DNA of 64,000 nucleotides from Typhlomys cinereus. Lineage: Eukaryota; Chordata; Mammalia; Rodentia; Platacanthomyidae. Under the pieces are notes generated by a model, which worked only from the letters and a program-made list of their open reading frames with translations, made no database searches and was not told the DNA's origin. The DNA is taken from assembly GCA_023101885.1 (NCBI GenBank), contig JALPQD010000005.1, positions 2,189,020 through 2,253,019 on the forward strand, given 5' to 3'. The position numbers were made by a program, and so were the translations under genes. This document shows positions 1 through 15,100 of this stretch, piece by piece (position 1 is the stretch's first letter; each line of letters opens with the position of its first letter).

Positions 1-76
1 TTTTGTCCAGCAGAAGGAAAACATATTAAGTGATATCACATAATTAGTCGCATTTCAGTTACTTCAACTGACTTAC

Positions 77-180
77 CAAAATCAGAACTAATTAGATTTA
101 TACTAAGATCTTCAGATGCAAAAGCCCTCTTCACATCAATTTTTTTAGTCCAATTTCCAGTTTTCACCAAAACAGAATCC
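77..180 (-). CDS. HFM1: HFM1 coding exon 28 (residues 1039-1074), last one in the window
   Basis: It encodes [20 protein letters not shown] then [14 protein letters not shown]. The acceptor is TGTTTTTCAG and the donor is GTAAGT. One base of codon 1074 remains, so the reading frame continues off the left edge. Confidence 0.93.
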
Positions 181-3100
181 CTGAAAAACAGTTATACATA
201 ATTTAATATGATCTAAACACTAACTCAACTAATATATTAAAGATCTGGTATTCCTAAGATAGAACTTGTAGTAAACCAAAACTATGAGGAGAGAGAATAA
301 AGTATGTCATTGGAACTTTTTTGCTTGTTTTTCATACATACATGATAATATAACCCAGGATAGCCTCAAATTCATCAGGTAGCCAAAGATGACCTTGAAC
401 CCCTGACCCTTCTGCCTCAAAGTGTTGGGATTACAGTGTATGATATTATGCCCACCAGTGCAAATATCTTTGTAGCAGTTCACCGGCATGGTTTGCTAAT
501 AAAATCACCATCAAACAGCTTAAGGGAACAAAGGACTTATTCTCTCATGATAGTCCAGTTACAGTTCTTAGTCCAGTTTGGCAGGAGAACTCATACCAAT
601 ACCAGGGGCCGAGGGAAATCCACATAACAGCTGAGAGAAGGACAATTCTTACTTGCCAGACCAACATGCCTAGCCAAGTATACAAAAGGATGCCAACTTT
701 CTCAAACAGTTCCCTCCATTTTATTCACCTGCTCTGGAACTAGTCCTATCCACCACGGGCCTTCTCCATCTACTAGACAATCTCCTGCAGGTTTGCTCTG
801 GGCTTAACTCAACTACCAATTCTCTACAAATGTGTCAAACCCAGAGTTCAAACTCTCAACTGTCAAGTTGACACACGTATCTAACTATGACAATCTTGAT
901 CAAAAAAAATTTTAACTGTACTTAATTCCAAATTGTATCAACTTATTTGAGGCCCGACAGTGATAATAATTGCTACTAATAACATATGATTTTGTCCCTA
1001 AATTACTGCCACTTTAAGGTGTTTATGTACAAGTTTTATTTATCTGTGAAACAACTTCAACAATATCTCTTAAATTATAACACTTCATATCTAAAAAGTT
1101 CACAGACAAAGGAGCTACAAATTTTATAGCTGAACTTAATTTATCCTCCCAGAGTAAAGGCTATCATTAGATTTAATAATCACACTAATATAATGGCATG
1201 TTCTAAATGTGCCAGGGCTAGTTTTAGGAGAGTAATTACCAATGAAAAGTGTATCATATTATTCACTACAACTGCTCTTGAGACTTGTCCTTATCAGACC
1301 TGCATAAAATACTAACATGCCCCCATAGACTAGTGAGGATCTCAGGAGAGATAATTACATGCAGTAGAAACTTTGGGGACTAGGGCTGGATAAGGGGAGA
1401 GCACTCCCCTTATCAGTGGGGCAGATGTCAGTTTCATACCCCATTACTGTAATAAATATCTGACCCCAACATCTAGAGAACAAGGGATTTTATTGGTTTA
1501 TATTCTCAGGTTACATCATCAGGAGCTAGGGAACTGGCCACATTGTATCCAAACTCAAGAGCAGAGGCAGGCTGCACACTTGCTTTTAGCTTATCAGTTT
1601 GCCAAATGACAACAAGCTCTTTCTTTATCCACCTGCTCATGAATACTCCCACGACAGGCTTTGCCCATGTCAGTTAAAGCAATGAAGCACTTTCCTCCAG
1701 GACTGCCCGGAGGCCCTCCCTAACTAAATAATCCTAGTAAGTGTGCCCAGAATTGAAGCCACCACACAGGAAAATATCTTCTCTATATGGCTGATCTGAT
1801 TGGCTACATCCTCTAAAGGAGTTACAATAGCCTTCTATCTTTTTATTTGGAGTTAGAAGTTGTATTTTTTTCCCCAACCATACAAGCGACAGGTACCCCT
1901 TCCTCTCCCTTCCTCCAGCCTCCCATTCCCCCCTTGTACTCTCCTCCCTTTTCCCCTTCCTTTTACCCCCCTCCCTCCCCTTTTCCCAGTGCCTCCTCCT
2001 TCCCCCCTCCCATCCCCTGGAGCATCCTTTTGTGTGAATGCCACCCTGAGTCCCTGAGTCCTCCACCCTAGTGAGGTGTAAGGACTCAGTGGCTTAGTCC
2101 AGGGCCCTTTCTTGAGCTCCCTGTTAGTAAGGGAACACTATAGAAGTTGTATTTTAAGGTTAGTAGAAGGGCTGTCTTGAAGAGTAGTAAGGAATGAGTG
2201 ACTGGGAAAAGCAGCAAAATAAGAAAGTTCTCCTACAGGGAGTCCACTGACTTGTTTCAGACATCATGACTTCCTACTTTAATTCTTTACCTGAGTACTA
2301 AATGTGAGAATGTAAACTAACACACCAATGTTAGGACTGTCACAGGTAGGTAGAAAATTGTCTACTATTGTCACAGAAAGCTGTGATTTAATTGATTACA
2401 GTACTCATTACTGTATTTTTCAATGGAATTTTCATTCACACTATGTTTAAAAAGGAAAATCAAATAAAAATGTCTTAATTACTTACATAATTTTATGCTT
2501 AAAAACAACTTGATTGTCAGCGTCACCTATGATTAAGGTTACATAGTGAGAATCTGGTGCTGTCCTTTTAGTTTGTAGCTGTTCAAAGTTTCTTAATATA
2601 GCGGTCACTAATATTTCCGCCCTGGTGTTGCTGTATCTTGCAATCTTCAAAAAAGAATAGGCATAAAATGTTAAAAATAATCTTACTATTCATAGGAGCT
2701 TTAATTCTTGTTTGGGTAGTTACTCTTGAAAAGCCTGTCAAAATATTTAACAATCAATAGATAGTTACCTGTTCTACTTCAAGTTCATATTTTGGTAGAT
2801 ATATCACAGCTTCCTTTATCTGGGTTCCAAAAGGAGGATGCCTACTTAAAATCTGAACACATTTACATCATTATATTCTTAGAACAACAGTTATTTAAAA
2901 TATTTAAATCTTTTTTAGAATTCATTGTTTTAATCATTTTTCATCTCAAACTTTGGTAATTAAAATACGACTATATAAACAAGTTACTTTTTGTGTGTAA
3001 CATTTGTGCTCCTGAGTGTGCGTGTGCTTGTGAGGCATATGTGTGTGGAGGTCAAAGATCAGTGTCAGATGTCTTCCACAATTACCCTCATTTCATTAAT

Positions 3101-6100
3101 TGTTTTTCAAGATAGGGTCTCTCAAGGAACCCAGATTATGTTAGGCTAGCTGGCCCCAAAACTACAGGAATCCTCCCATTTCTCCATCCCCAGTGCTGGG
3201 ATTACAGATTACTGTACCCAGTTTTTACATGATTGCTGGAGATCTGAACTCAGGTCCTCATGTTTGCATAGCAAGTCTTAACTGGCCACCTGCCCAACCT
3301 CAGGAAAAAAAATTTGATAGTAATGATAAGTTTTAGAATCTAGGGGACTCATTGCATAAGAAATAACCAAATACTACATACCAATTCAAGTTCTCTTGCA
3401 TTTGTTTCTTCTATTTTTTTAAAAGACGTTAAACCTGCATTTACCATGGTATTTGACAATGATATGCCTGTGAAAATTTAATCAAAGAACAGTTTTCAAA
3501 TAATTCACTTTAAATGAAACCTACACTTCAATATTTAGCAACATATTTCTGAGCTAGGTATGTAGATTAGTCACAGAGTGGCTAGCACTGCAAGATTCTA
3601 AGGTCAATTCTCAGCACTGAAAATCCTCATTTATTAATTAACCCCATAAAAGATTCAGTCACACATCTAACAGCTATGATTTGTATGTTGTTGAGTGTCC
3701 CCCTAAAAGTTTACATGCTGATGTGCTAATCCTCAGTTTGGCAGTGCTAGGCTGGTAGAACCTTTAGGAGGTAGGCCCAGTGCAAGGGAATTACGTCATT
3801 AGGGACTCCACTTCCACAGTGGTAAATGCTGGCCTAGTGAAATGGGTCAGGGGCAAGCAGGAGTGAGTTGATCCCAGAAAGAACCGGCTGTTACATAAAA
3901 ACAATTCAAGTGGTCCTCCCAGCCTTTGTTTCCTGCTTCTTCATGCGTCGGCTCTCATGAGCTCCTGACATTCGGATGCCAATCACCAGAAGGCCCTTAC
4001 CAGTAAGAAACATTAATGTCATGTTCTTGAACTTTCAGAAATGTAAGTTAAACTACTTCTTTATCAAGTTTTCCATCCTCCAATGTCTTGCAACACAAAA
4101 ATATCAAATTCATTTAAAAATTTTAATTCAAACTTGCATTTGTTTTGCTTATAAAAGAAGCAGAAACTCTCTTGGTTTATATCACGACTCAACACTTACT
4201 AAGTATTAAGGTATAACACTCCTATTTCTCTACTCAAAATTCAAACAATTCTTGGAAAAGTCTCTTATTTGCTTCTAAGACACAGCTTCTGATATGTATA
4301 ACTCATTATTATTATTTCCAATGGCAAACATCAAACATAGAAATAAATTTAGATCTATGTTTTAAACAAAGGGAAATAATTCAAGGACAGGACTCTTTAT
4401 GACGCTATGGCTCCCTAGTTTCTGTCTTAGAAATAAAGTTTTCTGTTTCTATACCTAATCCCAATAATTTTCCTTTGACTAAAACTTCCAATGCCTTTTC
4501 AGTGCATTTAGAATTAAATGGGGATTTGACCAAATTATCTTACTTGTTTGACCTAACTAAAGGCTACCTCCTCCATCTAATTTTCTATTACTCTCCTCTT
4601 GTGTCTTCTTCAGTCATTTTGGCTTTTATTCCTTTGCTCCTTAAACACAGAAAGTCCTTTTTTTTCGATCTTTTTTGTTTCTTTATGCTTTCAGAAACAA
4701 TTTAAGGTTATAAATAAGTTTATCCAAATCCTGTTTAAAACATACTTTAAAAATTGTATAATTTCAAAACATTGCCTACTTATCTAAGACATGTATATTA
4801 CTTATGAAGGTATGACACATCTATTTTCTGAGTCATATTTTTTTAACTTTTGGGACTTTCTCTAGCTCATTTTTAAGACACAATTTCTAGTCTACATAAC
4901 TCCTTAATATTCATTTCCATTTCCTCAGACCTTTTTCTGACTTTTAACTTTTTAATATTTAAAATCAACTTGTATTTTTTATAATGTTCAATAAGAACTT
5001 AGATTTCACCTTTTGTTTAGGCTTACAAATCCTCCCAAAGCATTTCCTTATGTTCAGTTGTACTGAGTATTGTGTGAAAAACAGGCTAGTTTTTGACAAC
5101 CTATAAATGATATAATTCAATGTATACTCACACCAACAGTATTCTAAAAAGAATAGTTTTTTAAAAAGCAGAATAAAGCTTACTACTAATCATGTAGTAA
5201 ATTCAATTTTTTTTCAGTAAGATGCTATTTTCTGAATGATATATAGAACCTACTTTCTCAATTTGGAATGCTTGCCTTTATGGGAGCATTTAGAATGCTT
5301 GTCTTTATGGGATGGCTATGGCTTTAAGTTTGCCAAGACTTCGGTGTGACGATTAATCTCCATTGCCAACTTGACTAGATTTAGAATTACCACAGGATGA
5401 CATTTCTGGGTATGTATGTGGGAATGTTTTCAGAGGGTTTAACGGAGCAGGAAAGGCCCACCCTGAATGAGTGCAGGCGACACTGTCCCACAGGCTAGAG
5501 TCCTGGACTGAGTAAGAGGAAAACAACAGATAGCAAGCTGGGCACTGTATTCATGTACTCTGCTTCCTTACTACACATGTAATGTGACCAGTCACATCAC
5601 CTTCCTGCCACCATGCCTTTTTACCTGATTGACTCCATTCCTCAAACCATGAGTTGAAACAAACCCTTCCTTAAGCTGCTGTTGCCAGGTATTTTGTCAC
5701 AGCAATGAGAAAGTTAAGCTAATACAGAGTAAGTGAGATTTTCCATTATGAATTTCTACTCTGTTTTAATCTTATTTTCATCAGCTAATTCTACCATTAT
5801 CTCAGCTGTCAGGACTTCCTGGTCAGTTCTCTGATAATCAACCAACTTTGAATTTCACAGAAACAAAGTGTAGGTCTTCGAAAGTCAGTTGGAGACAGAA
5901 ACAAAACCTAGTGCATGCTTGCAATTCCAGGTCACAAGAGGCTGAGTTAGGAAGATCACAAATTCCAGGACAATCTGGCTACATAATAAATTCAAGACAA
6001 GCCTGAACTTATTAAAAAGTCAGACCCTGACTCAAAAAACCAAGGACAGTTTTGCTATTCCCACACTGCCCTTGACTGCATCCAGATTGGTACCAAAGGT

Positions 6101-9100
6101 CATCTCCTAACCAAAGATAAAAGACTGTTTAAATGAAGATCTTAATATAAGAGGAGACTCAAAAATAGATGGAAGAAGTAGGGGAGGGGTGTCAGTATCC
6201 CATTTATCAGATGGTTACTGTCTATCTGCTAGTCCTGATACCCTCCTTGATTGGTGAGATCAAACCTGCTCAGTCCTAAGTGACAAACCCAAATTCAGAA
6301 CACCAAAGACCCTACATTATTCACCCAGAGCCAGACCAGACAAATATCTCCCCACCTAAAGCTCAGAGAACCTTGCCAAAGAGGGGAAGGCAAGATTGTA
6401 AGAGCCTAAAGATGGGGAGGGCCAATGATATGCAAGATACTCCACACAAGGTAGGGCTGCAGCAGCCAGGATTGGACTTTGCCTGACCTGCACAATGGCT
6501 GTTATGTCAATGATACCCCAAAGTCTAACATGGATCACAGGGGAGAAGGCTTCAGGCAGTAGGATCCTTAGAGACAAGGGATTAAACAGTCATAATAGAG
6601 TTTCCATGCTAACGGGGAGCTCAAGAAGGGGCCTCAGGCTATGCCACTGAATCCTGAACCCTCAGTAGGGTGACGGACTCGGAGGGAGGTTTGGTGCCCA
6701 CATAAAAGAATGCTCCAGGGGATGGGAGGGAGAAAGCGGCAGCATTGGGAGAGGGGAAGGAAGGGGGGGGGTAAAAGGAAGGGGAAAAGCGGGGAGAGTG
6801 GAATGGATGACGTAGGGGGGAAGAAAAAGGGACAGATAGAACGGGGATACCTATTGAGTTTGTATGATTAGGAAAAAAAATGTGGGAGAAAAAAAGAATT
6901 TAAGGAAATTGAACGCTATCAAGTTTTAATTTATGTTGATTAATACAATGGCTTTATTGTCTTTAACCTGTTAATGTAATAAATTCTATTACTGAAATAA
7001 ACTCCACTTGATAATTATATAGCTATTAAATAAATCATTGTTAAAGTGGAAAAAGAAACCAAGGACATACACATGAGAAAAGACTTGAAAATAGGAAGGA
7101 GTCTAGTAGGGGAGAAGAATTGTAGTGGGAAGTGAAGAGGGGAATGGGACTAGGAGTAAGATGTGAAAATATTTTAAGTTCACTATATGCATGTACAAAC
7201 ATTAAAAAACATGTAAAAATTATATATTTAAAAACCAAGGGCTTGACTGCAGGCCAGTTGTAGAGCACTTATATAGTATGCACCAGACTGATCTTAAAAA
7301 AAATCCTTAAAGATCCATTATGTAATTTTTTCTGTGTTTGATCTTTGAGAGAGGGTCTTATATAGTTCAGCCTGGCCTCGAACTTGCTACACAGCCTTAA
7401 ACTTCTGATCCTGGCCTTTGAATCCTGAGATCTGGATTCAAATGGCCCATCTCCCATTACATAATTTTTAATGTCCCTAAGATACACATGAAGGCACAAA
7501 ACTAACAAAGTTGTTGGTCTTGGAATAATAACTCTCTTTAAAAATATTAGTAATTTAAGAAGTAGGTTACAAAATCATGGAAAAATGTCAGTTTCCTTAA
7601 GTCTGATCTCATTTTTTTTTTTTAAAGGAGAAAGGGAGATTTATTCAGCTTATGGTTCCAGAGAGGAAAAACAGTCTTTCAAAGCAGAGGCGGCATGTCT
7701 GGCTGACCAAAGCTAGAGGAGGCTAAGTCACTGCAGATACCTTAGAAGCTGAGAGATGCCAGACTGCTTGCTACAAAGGCAGACTTCTTCTGGAGGTAGG
7801 GTGGGACTAATCCACTTCAAGGTCCACCCCTTGTGACTGCCTTTCTCTAGCAAGGCTCCACCTCTCAAGGTGCCATGACCTTGCCAAACATATGAGGTTG
7901 TGGAGGACACATTTCAAACCATGACATTCCACCCCTGGCCCCTACAGGCTCATTGCCTCTCATTATGTAAACCATACTCAGTCCAACTTTAAAAGTCTTC
8001 ATAGACTATATGAGTAGTCCCAACATAGTACCTATTACGTTTGTATGAGCAGAAAAAAAAAAAAAAAGTCCCAACACAATCCAAAAGTCCAAAGTCCAAA
8101 GCCTCCTATAAAATCAAACACAAGTTACATACTTCCAACATACAATAGCACAGAATAAACATTCCCAATCCAAAAGGAAGAAATGGGGGCATATCCAGGA
8201 AAGATTAGTCCATAACAAGACAGAAAATGAGCAGGACAAACTCCAAATCCTGTAGCTCCAAGTCCAACAAGTGAGCCTCTCCTTGAAATCATCTCAGTTC
8301 CAAAGGGCTTTGGTTCCATCTCTAGAATGCACATCACGCTCTTGAGCTGACTCCTCCCAGGGTATACAGCTTTCCTTGGCAGGTGTCCCACGTTGTCTCT
8401 GGCATCGCTAATATCTTTACTTTCCAATGGCAAACCAGGTCTTCTTGGACCTCTAAACTGCAGACTTTCTGCCATATGCTGTCTGGCTTCCATCAATTTT
8501 TGAAATCTTGGAAGAGGACTCCACCATCTTCTCCCTCATGCATCCTTGATGCTGCTAAAACCAGAATCATATGGACAACTTTGCCAAGACTGGACCCCTT
8601 GAATCACATCTGATTCCGCTTCTTTATGCTGACCATCTCTTTCACTCCTGGGCAGTCGCTTTATAAGAGAAATCAACTCTTGCTTTGGAACTCCACCCTT
8701 TATCTCACTTCTTCTGAAAGGATTTGCATTCTTATGAGAGGGAGCCTTCTCTGAGGATCTTGCTCTCAAGCTAGGGCCTCTCCTATTATTCAAATTGAGA
8801 GCAGGCTTTGATTTACAAATGGAGCTCATCTCAACAGCCATTTTGTTCTCTACTTCTTTCTGGTTCAACTCTTTAAGTTTGGCATTGTATTTTTCATCAT
8901 TACATCTTACAGTGGTTGCTTCTTCTTGCCTGATTCCTTGCCCTTTTGCATAACTCTGAAGACAACTAAAAAATAGCCATTATAACATTGTCAAGACTAC
9001 ATTGCTTTGAAATTTCCTCCACCAAGCACTCCAGTTTAACTTCAGGCAAGGTTTCAGGATGAGGGCAAAACTTCACTAAACTCTCTGCCAACACCTGGCT

Positions 9101-12100
9101 CCATGTGTCACTCGTCCAGTTGCAAACACAGTCTCTGTTCCCCTGTGGATTATCACAAGCTGGGCTTCCACTGGCTGCGTCTCTCACAGCATTGCTTTCC
9201 TCAGAGCTCTGCTAAGAAAGGCCCATTTGGCCCCATTGCCAAGACACAAAGGCTTTCCCAGCACAAAGTCCCCAAATTCTCCATGTTTCTCTCAACAAAC
9301 AGTTCCAAAGGCACAGTAGCCACATCACAGTATTGGCCATACTTTTGGTTACCACCTTCTCTCAGCTTCACAAACAGCTTCATGTTGTGGTACCAGATGC
9401 TCTTAATCTCACAGCAATTTCTGTACCCGGCACCAATTTCTGTAGTGTTTATCCTTAACTACTGCTGTGAGAGAACACCCAAAGTGAAGAAACTTAAGGG
9501 AGAAAGGGAGATTTATTCAGCTTACGATTCCAGAGGAGAGGCAGAGATTCTCATGGCAGAGGTGGCATGGCTGGCTGGCCAAAGCTGGAGGAGGCTAAGT
9601 CATTGCAGACATCTTAGAAACTTGACCTCATTTTTTATTAATGGCAACATCTAGTTTTTATTCAGTGTATCTACATTCAGTTCTAATAGTAAATAATCAA
9701 GAAATGTTTTGTGTACAGGCTCTCTATGAACATCAGTACTAATAGCCTACTTTAATTAAAAACAGAAAAATTAAGATATATGTAAGTGATCAAATTTTCT
9801 AGTGTACAAAAGATCCTGGGACTGATATTGTTATTATATTCTCATGTCATATATTATTTACAGAAATGAAAGATAGCATCCCATAGTTAACTACTGAAAC
9901 AAAATTGTTCTCATTATGAGAACAAATTTTTTACATTTACTTTTTAGTTTTATAAGCATATTATATACTGATCCCTGTTTCCCTCATCCCCCTTCCCTCT
10001 CATTCCCCTCTCTTCCTCTTATCAATTCATTCCTCTCCCTCCCACCATCCTACCTGGCTGCTTCTATGGACCCTGGGGTTCCCTCTGGCTTGTCCACTTT
10101 TGTGGGGATTCAGGCCTTGCATACCAAGTTGTCCCTCCTTGGGCCTCCCACAGATAGGGGTGTTTCCCTTCACTCATATAGCTCTAGTTCCTAAGGTTTT
10201 CCCTGTGTATTCTTATCTCTCTTCAGTTTCTCAATAGTCTATGGAGTATGTTGGTGTTTCAGTCATTATGCAGGTCTGGTAAGGACAAGTCTCACTGCTA
10301 GTGAGTTCCTGGATACAGCATCTTTGCCTTGAATGGAATGTATTGTCCAGCAGTGGACCTTTCCATTTTTAGGTTATGAGAACAAATTTTAAAATGAAAA
10401 TTTTAAATGAGATTTATCATGTAATATTCAGCTAATTAATCATCTGTAATCATTTGTAATTATTTAAGCAAGAACAAGTAAAAATTAGGTTTTCGAGCAT
10501 AAAGCAGTACTTGGACCAATAAAAAACATTTTCTTAAAGGTCTATAATCATCATAGAATATTCTTAATGTAAAATAAAAAAATTATAAACAATAACAAAC
10601 TGCCTACCTGTATTTAGTACCTACCAATTTTATCCAGCTGTTTAGACACATGCCGAGAGTTTTCCCAAAGTTTACACTTAAAACATTTAGCTAAAATCAA
10701 ACTGTTTAATAGTACAGAAAACTTCTTTTCCTGAGCAGCCACAAAGTCTGACAACCCTACGAAAAAATTTCCAATATGAAATATAATATACAAATTTATG
10801 GGAAAATGCTCAAATTAACTAATACTTTTAACGTACATCTTGCAATTCGTGAGCCATTTCTGAAAATCTTCGCGGTATCTTGTGTCAAAGCAAAATCTTG
10901 TATGGGAATGCATCCTAATTGTGCCTGAATGAGACTGGGGGAAAGATGATTCATTATTTCCTTGTGGAAGTTACTAAGTGCCAGCTAATCATTTATCATT
11001 ATAGATTAGAGAAACCCTCAGCACTCAACCAAAAAGCATCCTTTTGCAATGGAAGATGTTTACTGCAGAGAACCACAAATAGCTAAAGTGCAGAGAATAA
11101 GCTGTGGAGTGCTCAGCTCTAAACAGGACATCAAAATCACCCCATCTGAAGGCTCAGGAACCTCTAGCATTCAGGAGGGCTGAGTGTTCCTGAGGTTGAG
11201 TGAGAATTTGAGGCAAAATTTAAAAAAAAGAAAAAAAAAAAACTCAAACATATGAATCACAAACCACTATGCAATATCTTATGACATTTAAAAATTATCA
11301 TTACCAATTTATTTTCATTTCTCTTGTTTTAATTCTTCCTTCCATTGGAAATCTGTAAATAATAAACACAGAAAAATTTTATTATTTACTTTAACTAAAT
11401 AAAACATCTTGAAATTGTTTAAAATATATGTAATTTTATACCTGATAGTTATTTGATTTGGATCTCTGTTCAAAGTATTCAATGTTTTCTTTTCATTTAT
11501 CCTTAACTGAACATCTTGAAATTCATGGCAGCTAGCTATCATTGAAACCTATAAAATTTAAGCATTTGTTCATTTTTAAAAGTACATTTTTAACTTTTTT
11601 CTCATCTTCTTTCTTTGGACTTATGTTTCATGTTGTCTACAGACTTCAGAATAGCAGGACTTAAAATCTGCTTTATATACTTTTCTTCTTTAAGAAGTTA
11701 TTTATTAATGAATACTTTAAAACAGCTGCTATATTACACACTCTATGTGATATATAAAGTAATATGACCATGCCAATAAGAGTATGAGATGAACAAGATA
11801 AAATTTGTAATACTGACTGCAGTGATAGGCACACAGAAATTGATTCTTTAGACTAGTTCTGCCAGGCACTAGGGAAGCACTCCCCATGCTTTTTCTCACA
11901 TCTATAAGATGGAACTAATTGTTTGAAATCTCTGACACATGTGCTGAACTCAATTAGATGAATTAATATTGAGTAGTAAATACTTGGATTTCTTCTTAGT
12001 GAGGAATAATATTAAAATGAAAATACAAACCTTTTACTTTTCATCAAATTTGGATCATATGACTTATTAATAACTAGAATTTTATTGTGTAATCTTTAAT

Positions 12101-15100
12101 AAAATAATCTTATACTAATCAATAGATATTTGAAATAAAAATGAATAATTTAAATCTCATGTTTAATTCTCATGTCTCAGGCTGGACAGATGACTCAGGC
12201 ATTTAAGTGCTTGTCTGCTAAGCAAAAGGATATGAGTTCAGATTCCTGGGTCACCACACAAAAAGTCTAGGAAGATATGGCACTGGCCTGTAATTCTAGT
12301 CTTCTAAGTCAGAGTCTGGGAAACCTTAGGGCAAAGCAATAAGGAGGTAGAACACTCCAAATGATTCCCAAAAGTCACCTTTGGGCCTCCACAGTCACAC
12401 ACATTCAAATGCTCTCTTTTACATACACACACACACATATACCAAAAATAAAAAGACTTCAGACATCCTAAGGAAAAAAAAATTGGGTCAGTGAGATGGC
12501 TCAGGGACTAATCCTCTGCCCCACAAGCATAAGATCCTGAATTCAGATCTCGGATCCCACATAAAAATGCCAGGAGGAAATAGATGTTGTCTGTACTCCT
12601 GTCCTTGAAGGTGGAGGGTGAGAAATGCCACAGTAAAGGAAATAGGAGGTAGAAGCTATCCAGGATGATTCCTGAAGTCACCCTTGGGCCTCCACAGGTA
12701 CACACAGTTCTGATACACACAGACACACACGCAGACAGACACACATGCAAAAATAATAAAATTTTAAAACTTGTCTCCAGCAAAAAAAGACCAATGTAAT
12801 TATTAGACATATTAGATATCAAAATACCTGTGGTGTATTCATTATTGTAGCTACTAAATGGTTCCCACTGATGATTTTTAGTACAACCTATTATTACTTA
12901 ATAGTAGTACCATTTCCCCCTCAATCAGTTCTTTGCAATGGGCCATCACCAATACTATCCATTTTTTACTTTATTACTATAATGGTTAAATGATTTAAGG
13001 AAAACTGCAGGCCAAAACACCATAGCAACACACTACCATGTTGTAAATCACTGTCACTCATTTATGCAGATTTTCCTAACACATCTTCCTCTCTGTCTTG
13101 GAATCTTTCCCACATTAGAAAGCCAAAAAAGGCAATCAGCACTTTCAAGTAAGATAGTAGTCATTTCTGTTTTAGATATACATATACATTTTCTTAACTT
13201 TGAGAAGAAACACAAATGAAAAACGATATATTCTAAGTCCTAAAATTTCTAATTTCAGATCAGAAATATGCTGAGAAAAACATAAACACAAATGTTTTTC
13301 TTTCTGTTCATTCAACTTTAAGTTGCATGAGATCTATGAGTCAATTGTTAATCCAATATTATTTTATATTTCAAATAATTTACTTTCTAGTAAAAATTAA
13401 CTTACTAAATCTGATAAAGTTTCTTTTCCATTAATTTTACAAAATTTCTTCACTGTCTCAAATGTAATATAATACCAAGCCATCAATCTTCCTGCCTCTG
13501 TGGGAAAAGATGGAAAACATTCTTCACATTAGCTGAAATAATTTTTTTAAAAATCAGTTTAACAAGCATTTCTTTATCATTTACTTGGTCCTTGTAATGA
13601 TGATCTCAGGCACAAATACACACCAAAAAAATGTTGAAAACACAATCTATGCAATTTATAGGTTGGCTGAAGAGTAACAACAAGCAAACTTATGTAGAGT
13701 GTAAATTATGCCTAAAAGAATGTTTTAGTGTTAGATGATCTTATTACAAAAATGTTGCTTAAACAGGGCTTTTAAAGTAACTAATATGACTTAGCAGAGA
13801 ATAAAAGCCATTATGACCTTGAGAAGAATCAAGAGTTATTTATCAAAACAGTAAAATTGAAAAAAAAAAAACTATATTTAGAATACTTTAACAAGGGATA
13901 CAGCTAGATGGTCATTAGGAATTCAGGTTAACTGACCTAGTTAGAATCTTTGCTTCTCCACTTATTAAGTAGATAGATGATCATGCACAAGTTACTTATC
14001 AGTTTCTCTTTTGCATAGATGAGTGTGCGTGTGTGTGCACATGGAGGTGCTTGCATGTGTAGGTTAGAGGTTGACATTGGGCCTGTTCTGACACCTTTCC
14101 ATTTTATTCACTAAGGTGGGGGTCTCTCAGTTGAACCAAGTTCACTGATCTGGGCTAGTCTAGCTATTCAGCCTGCTCCAAGGATCCTGTCTTTGCCTCT
14201 GAAGGCTGGAATTACAAGAAGGCTACCATGTCCATTCAACATTTGTATGGGTTTTGGGATCACGCTTGTGCAGCACTTTATTCATTGAGCTCTCTTCCTA
14301 GCCGATTTTTACTTTGCAGATACCCAATGTGTAGTTAAAATTACCTATTTTTTAAAATAAGAAATGAATTGAGAGGCCCTCAGAAAGCCTTCAGATGATA
14401 TTTAAAGGGGTTTAGAACTTGGATTTTTTTTTAAAATAACAGAGGACCACTTAAAATTCTTGAGCAATATTTAATTAAATTGAAATTTCTAGATTTTTTT
14501 TTTTTTGGAAATAAAATAGGTTGGTTTGGAGAAGAGGAATGACTAGAGCACAATGAAGAACTGATGGACTGAATTCACCTAAAGGTTATTGGACTCAATT
14601 GTAAGTTATCCAGAAACATTCTGAAGAATTCCAGTCCTTATAAGCTTACATAGAAAACACTGGGAAAAACAAAGTGGAATCTGTTTCTCATGGAGAGGGC
14701 TATGCAAATTTATGCATGCTCCGTGAGTTTTTTTTCTGTTTGTTTGTTTGAAGAAAGGAATTTTTTTGATATTCCAACAGAGTTACAGATATCAAGGGCA
14801 GTGTACAATTTGTAGAGTTAACACAGAAACAGGCTTGCTGAAAGGCCACTTTTCAAGGAGGAGCCTGGTAAGAATGTGCTGCCAAAGTGTTAGGGTAATG
14901 CAGTGTGTCAAGAACTGGAGCTGCTTGGAGTAAGAAGTGAAATGTCAAGACTATGGTCACTCTTGCAGTGTATTTCAACTTGGTCTTCTCATCCTCTCTT
15001 TATAAGTTAGTATAAATAGCTCCCTATTAGGGAAATGAAAAGATTTAAGACAAAGATTTCATCTTCATTGGTTAAGAATGAAGCTTTCTTAAGTAAGAAA

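Noticed and set aside
1734..2071. Glycine/arginine-rich and proline-rich frames
   Set aside because: They are the two strands of an L1 3' UTR polypurine tract.
7604..9636. Ordinary LTR-LTR provirus
   Set aside because: The right-hand LTR lacks U3, the left ends in an A tail and the duplication is 14 bases, so a retroposed transcript fits better.
8125..9654. Open frames of 110-183 codons
   Set aside because: They lie in the internal and LTR parts of the MaLR retrocopy, partly antisense, with no recognisable intact domain.
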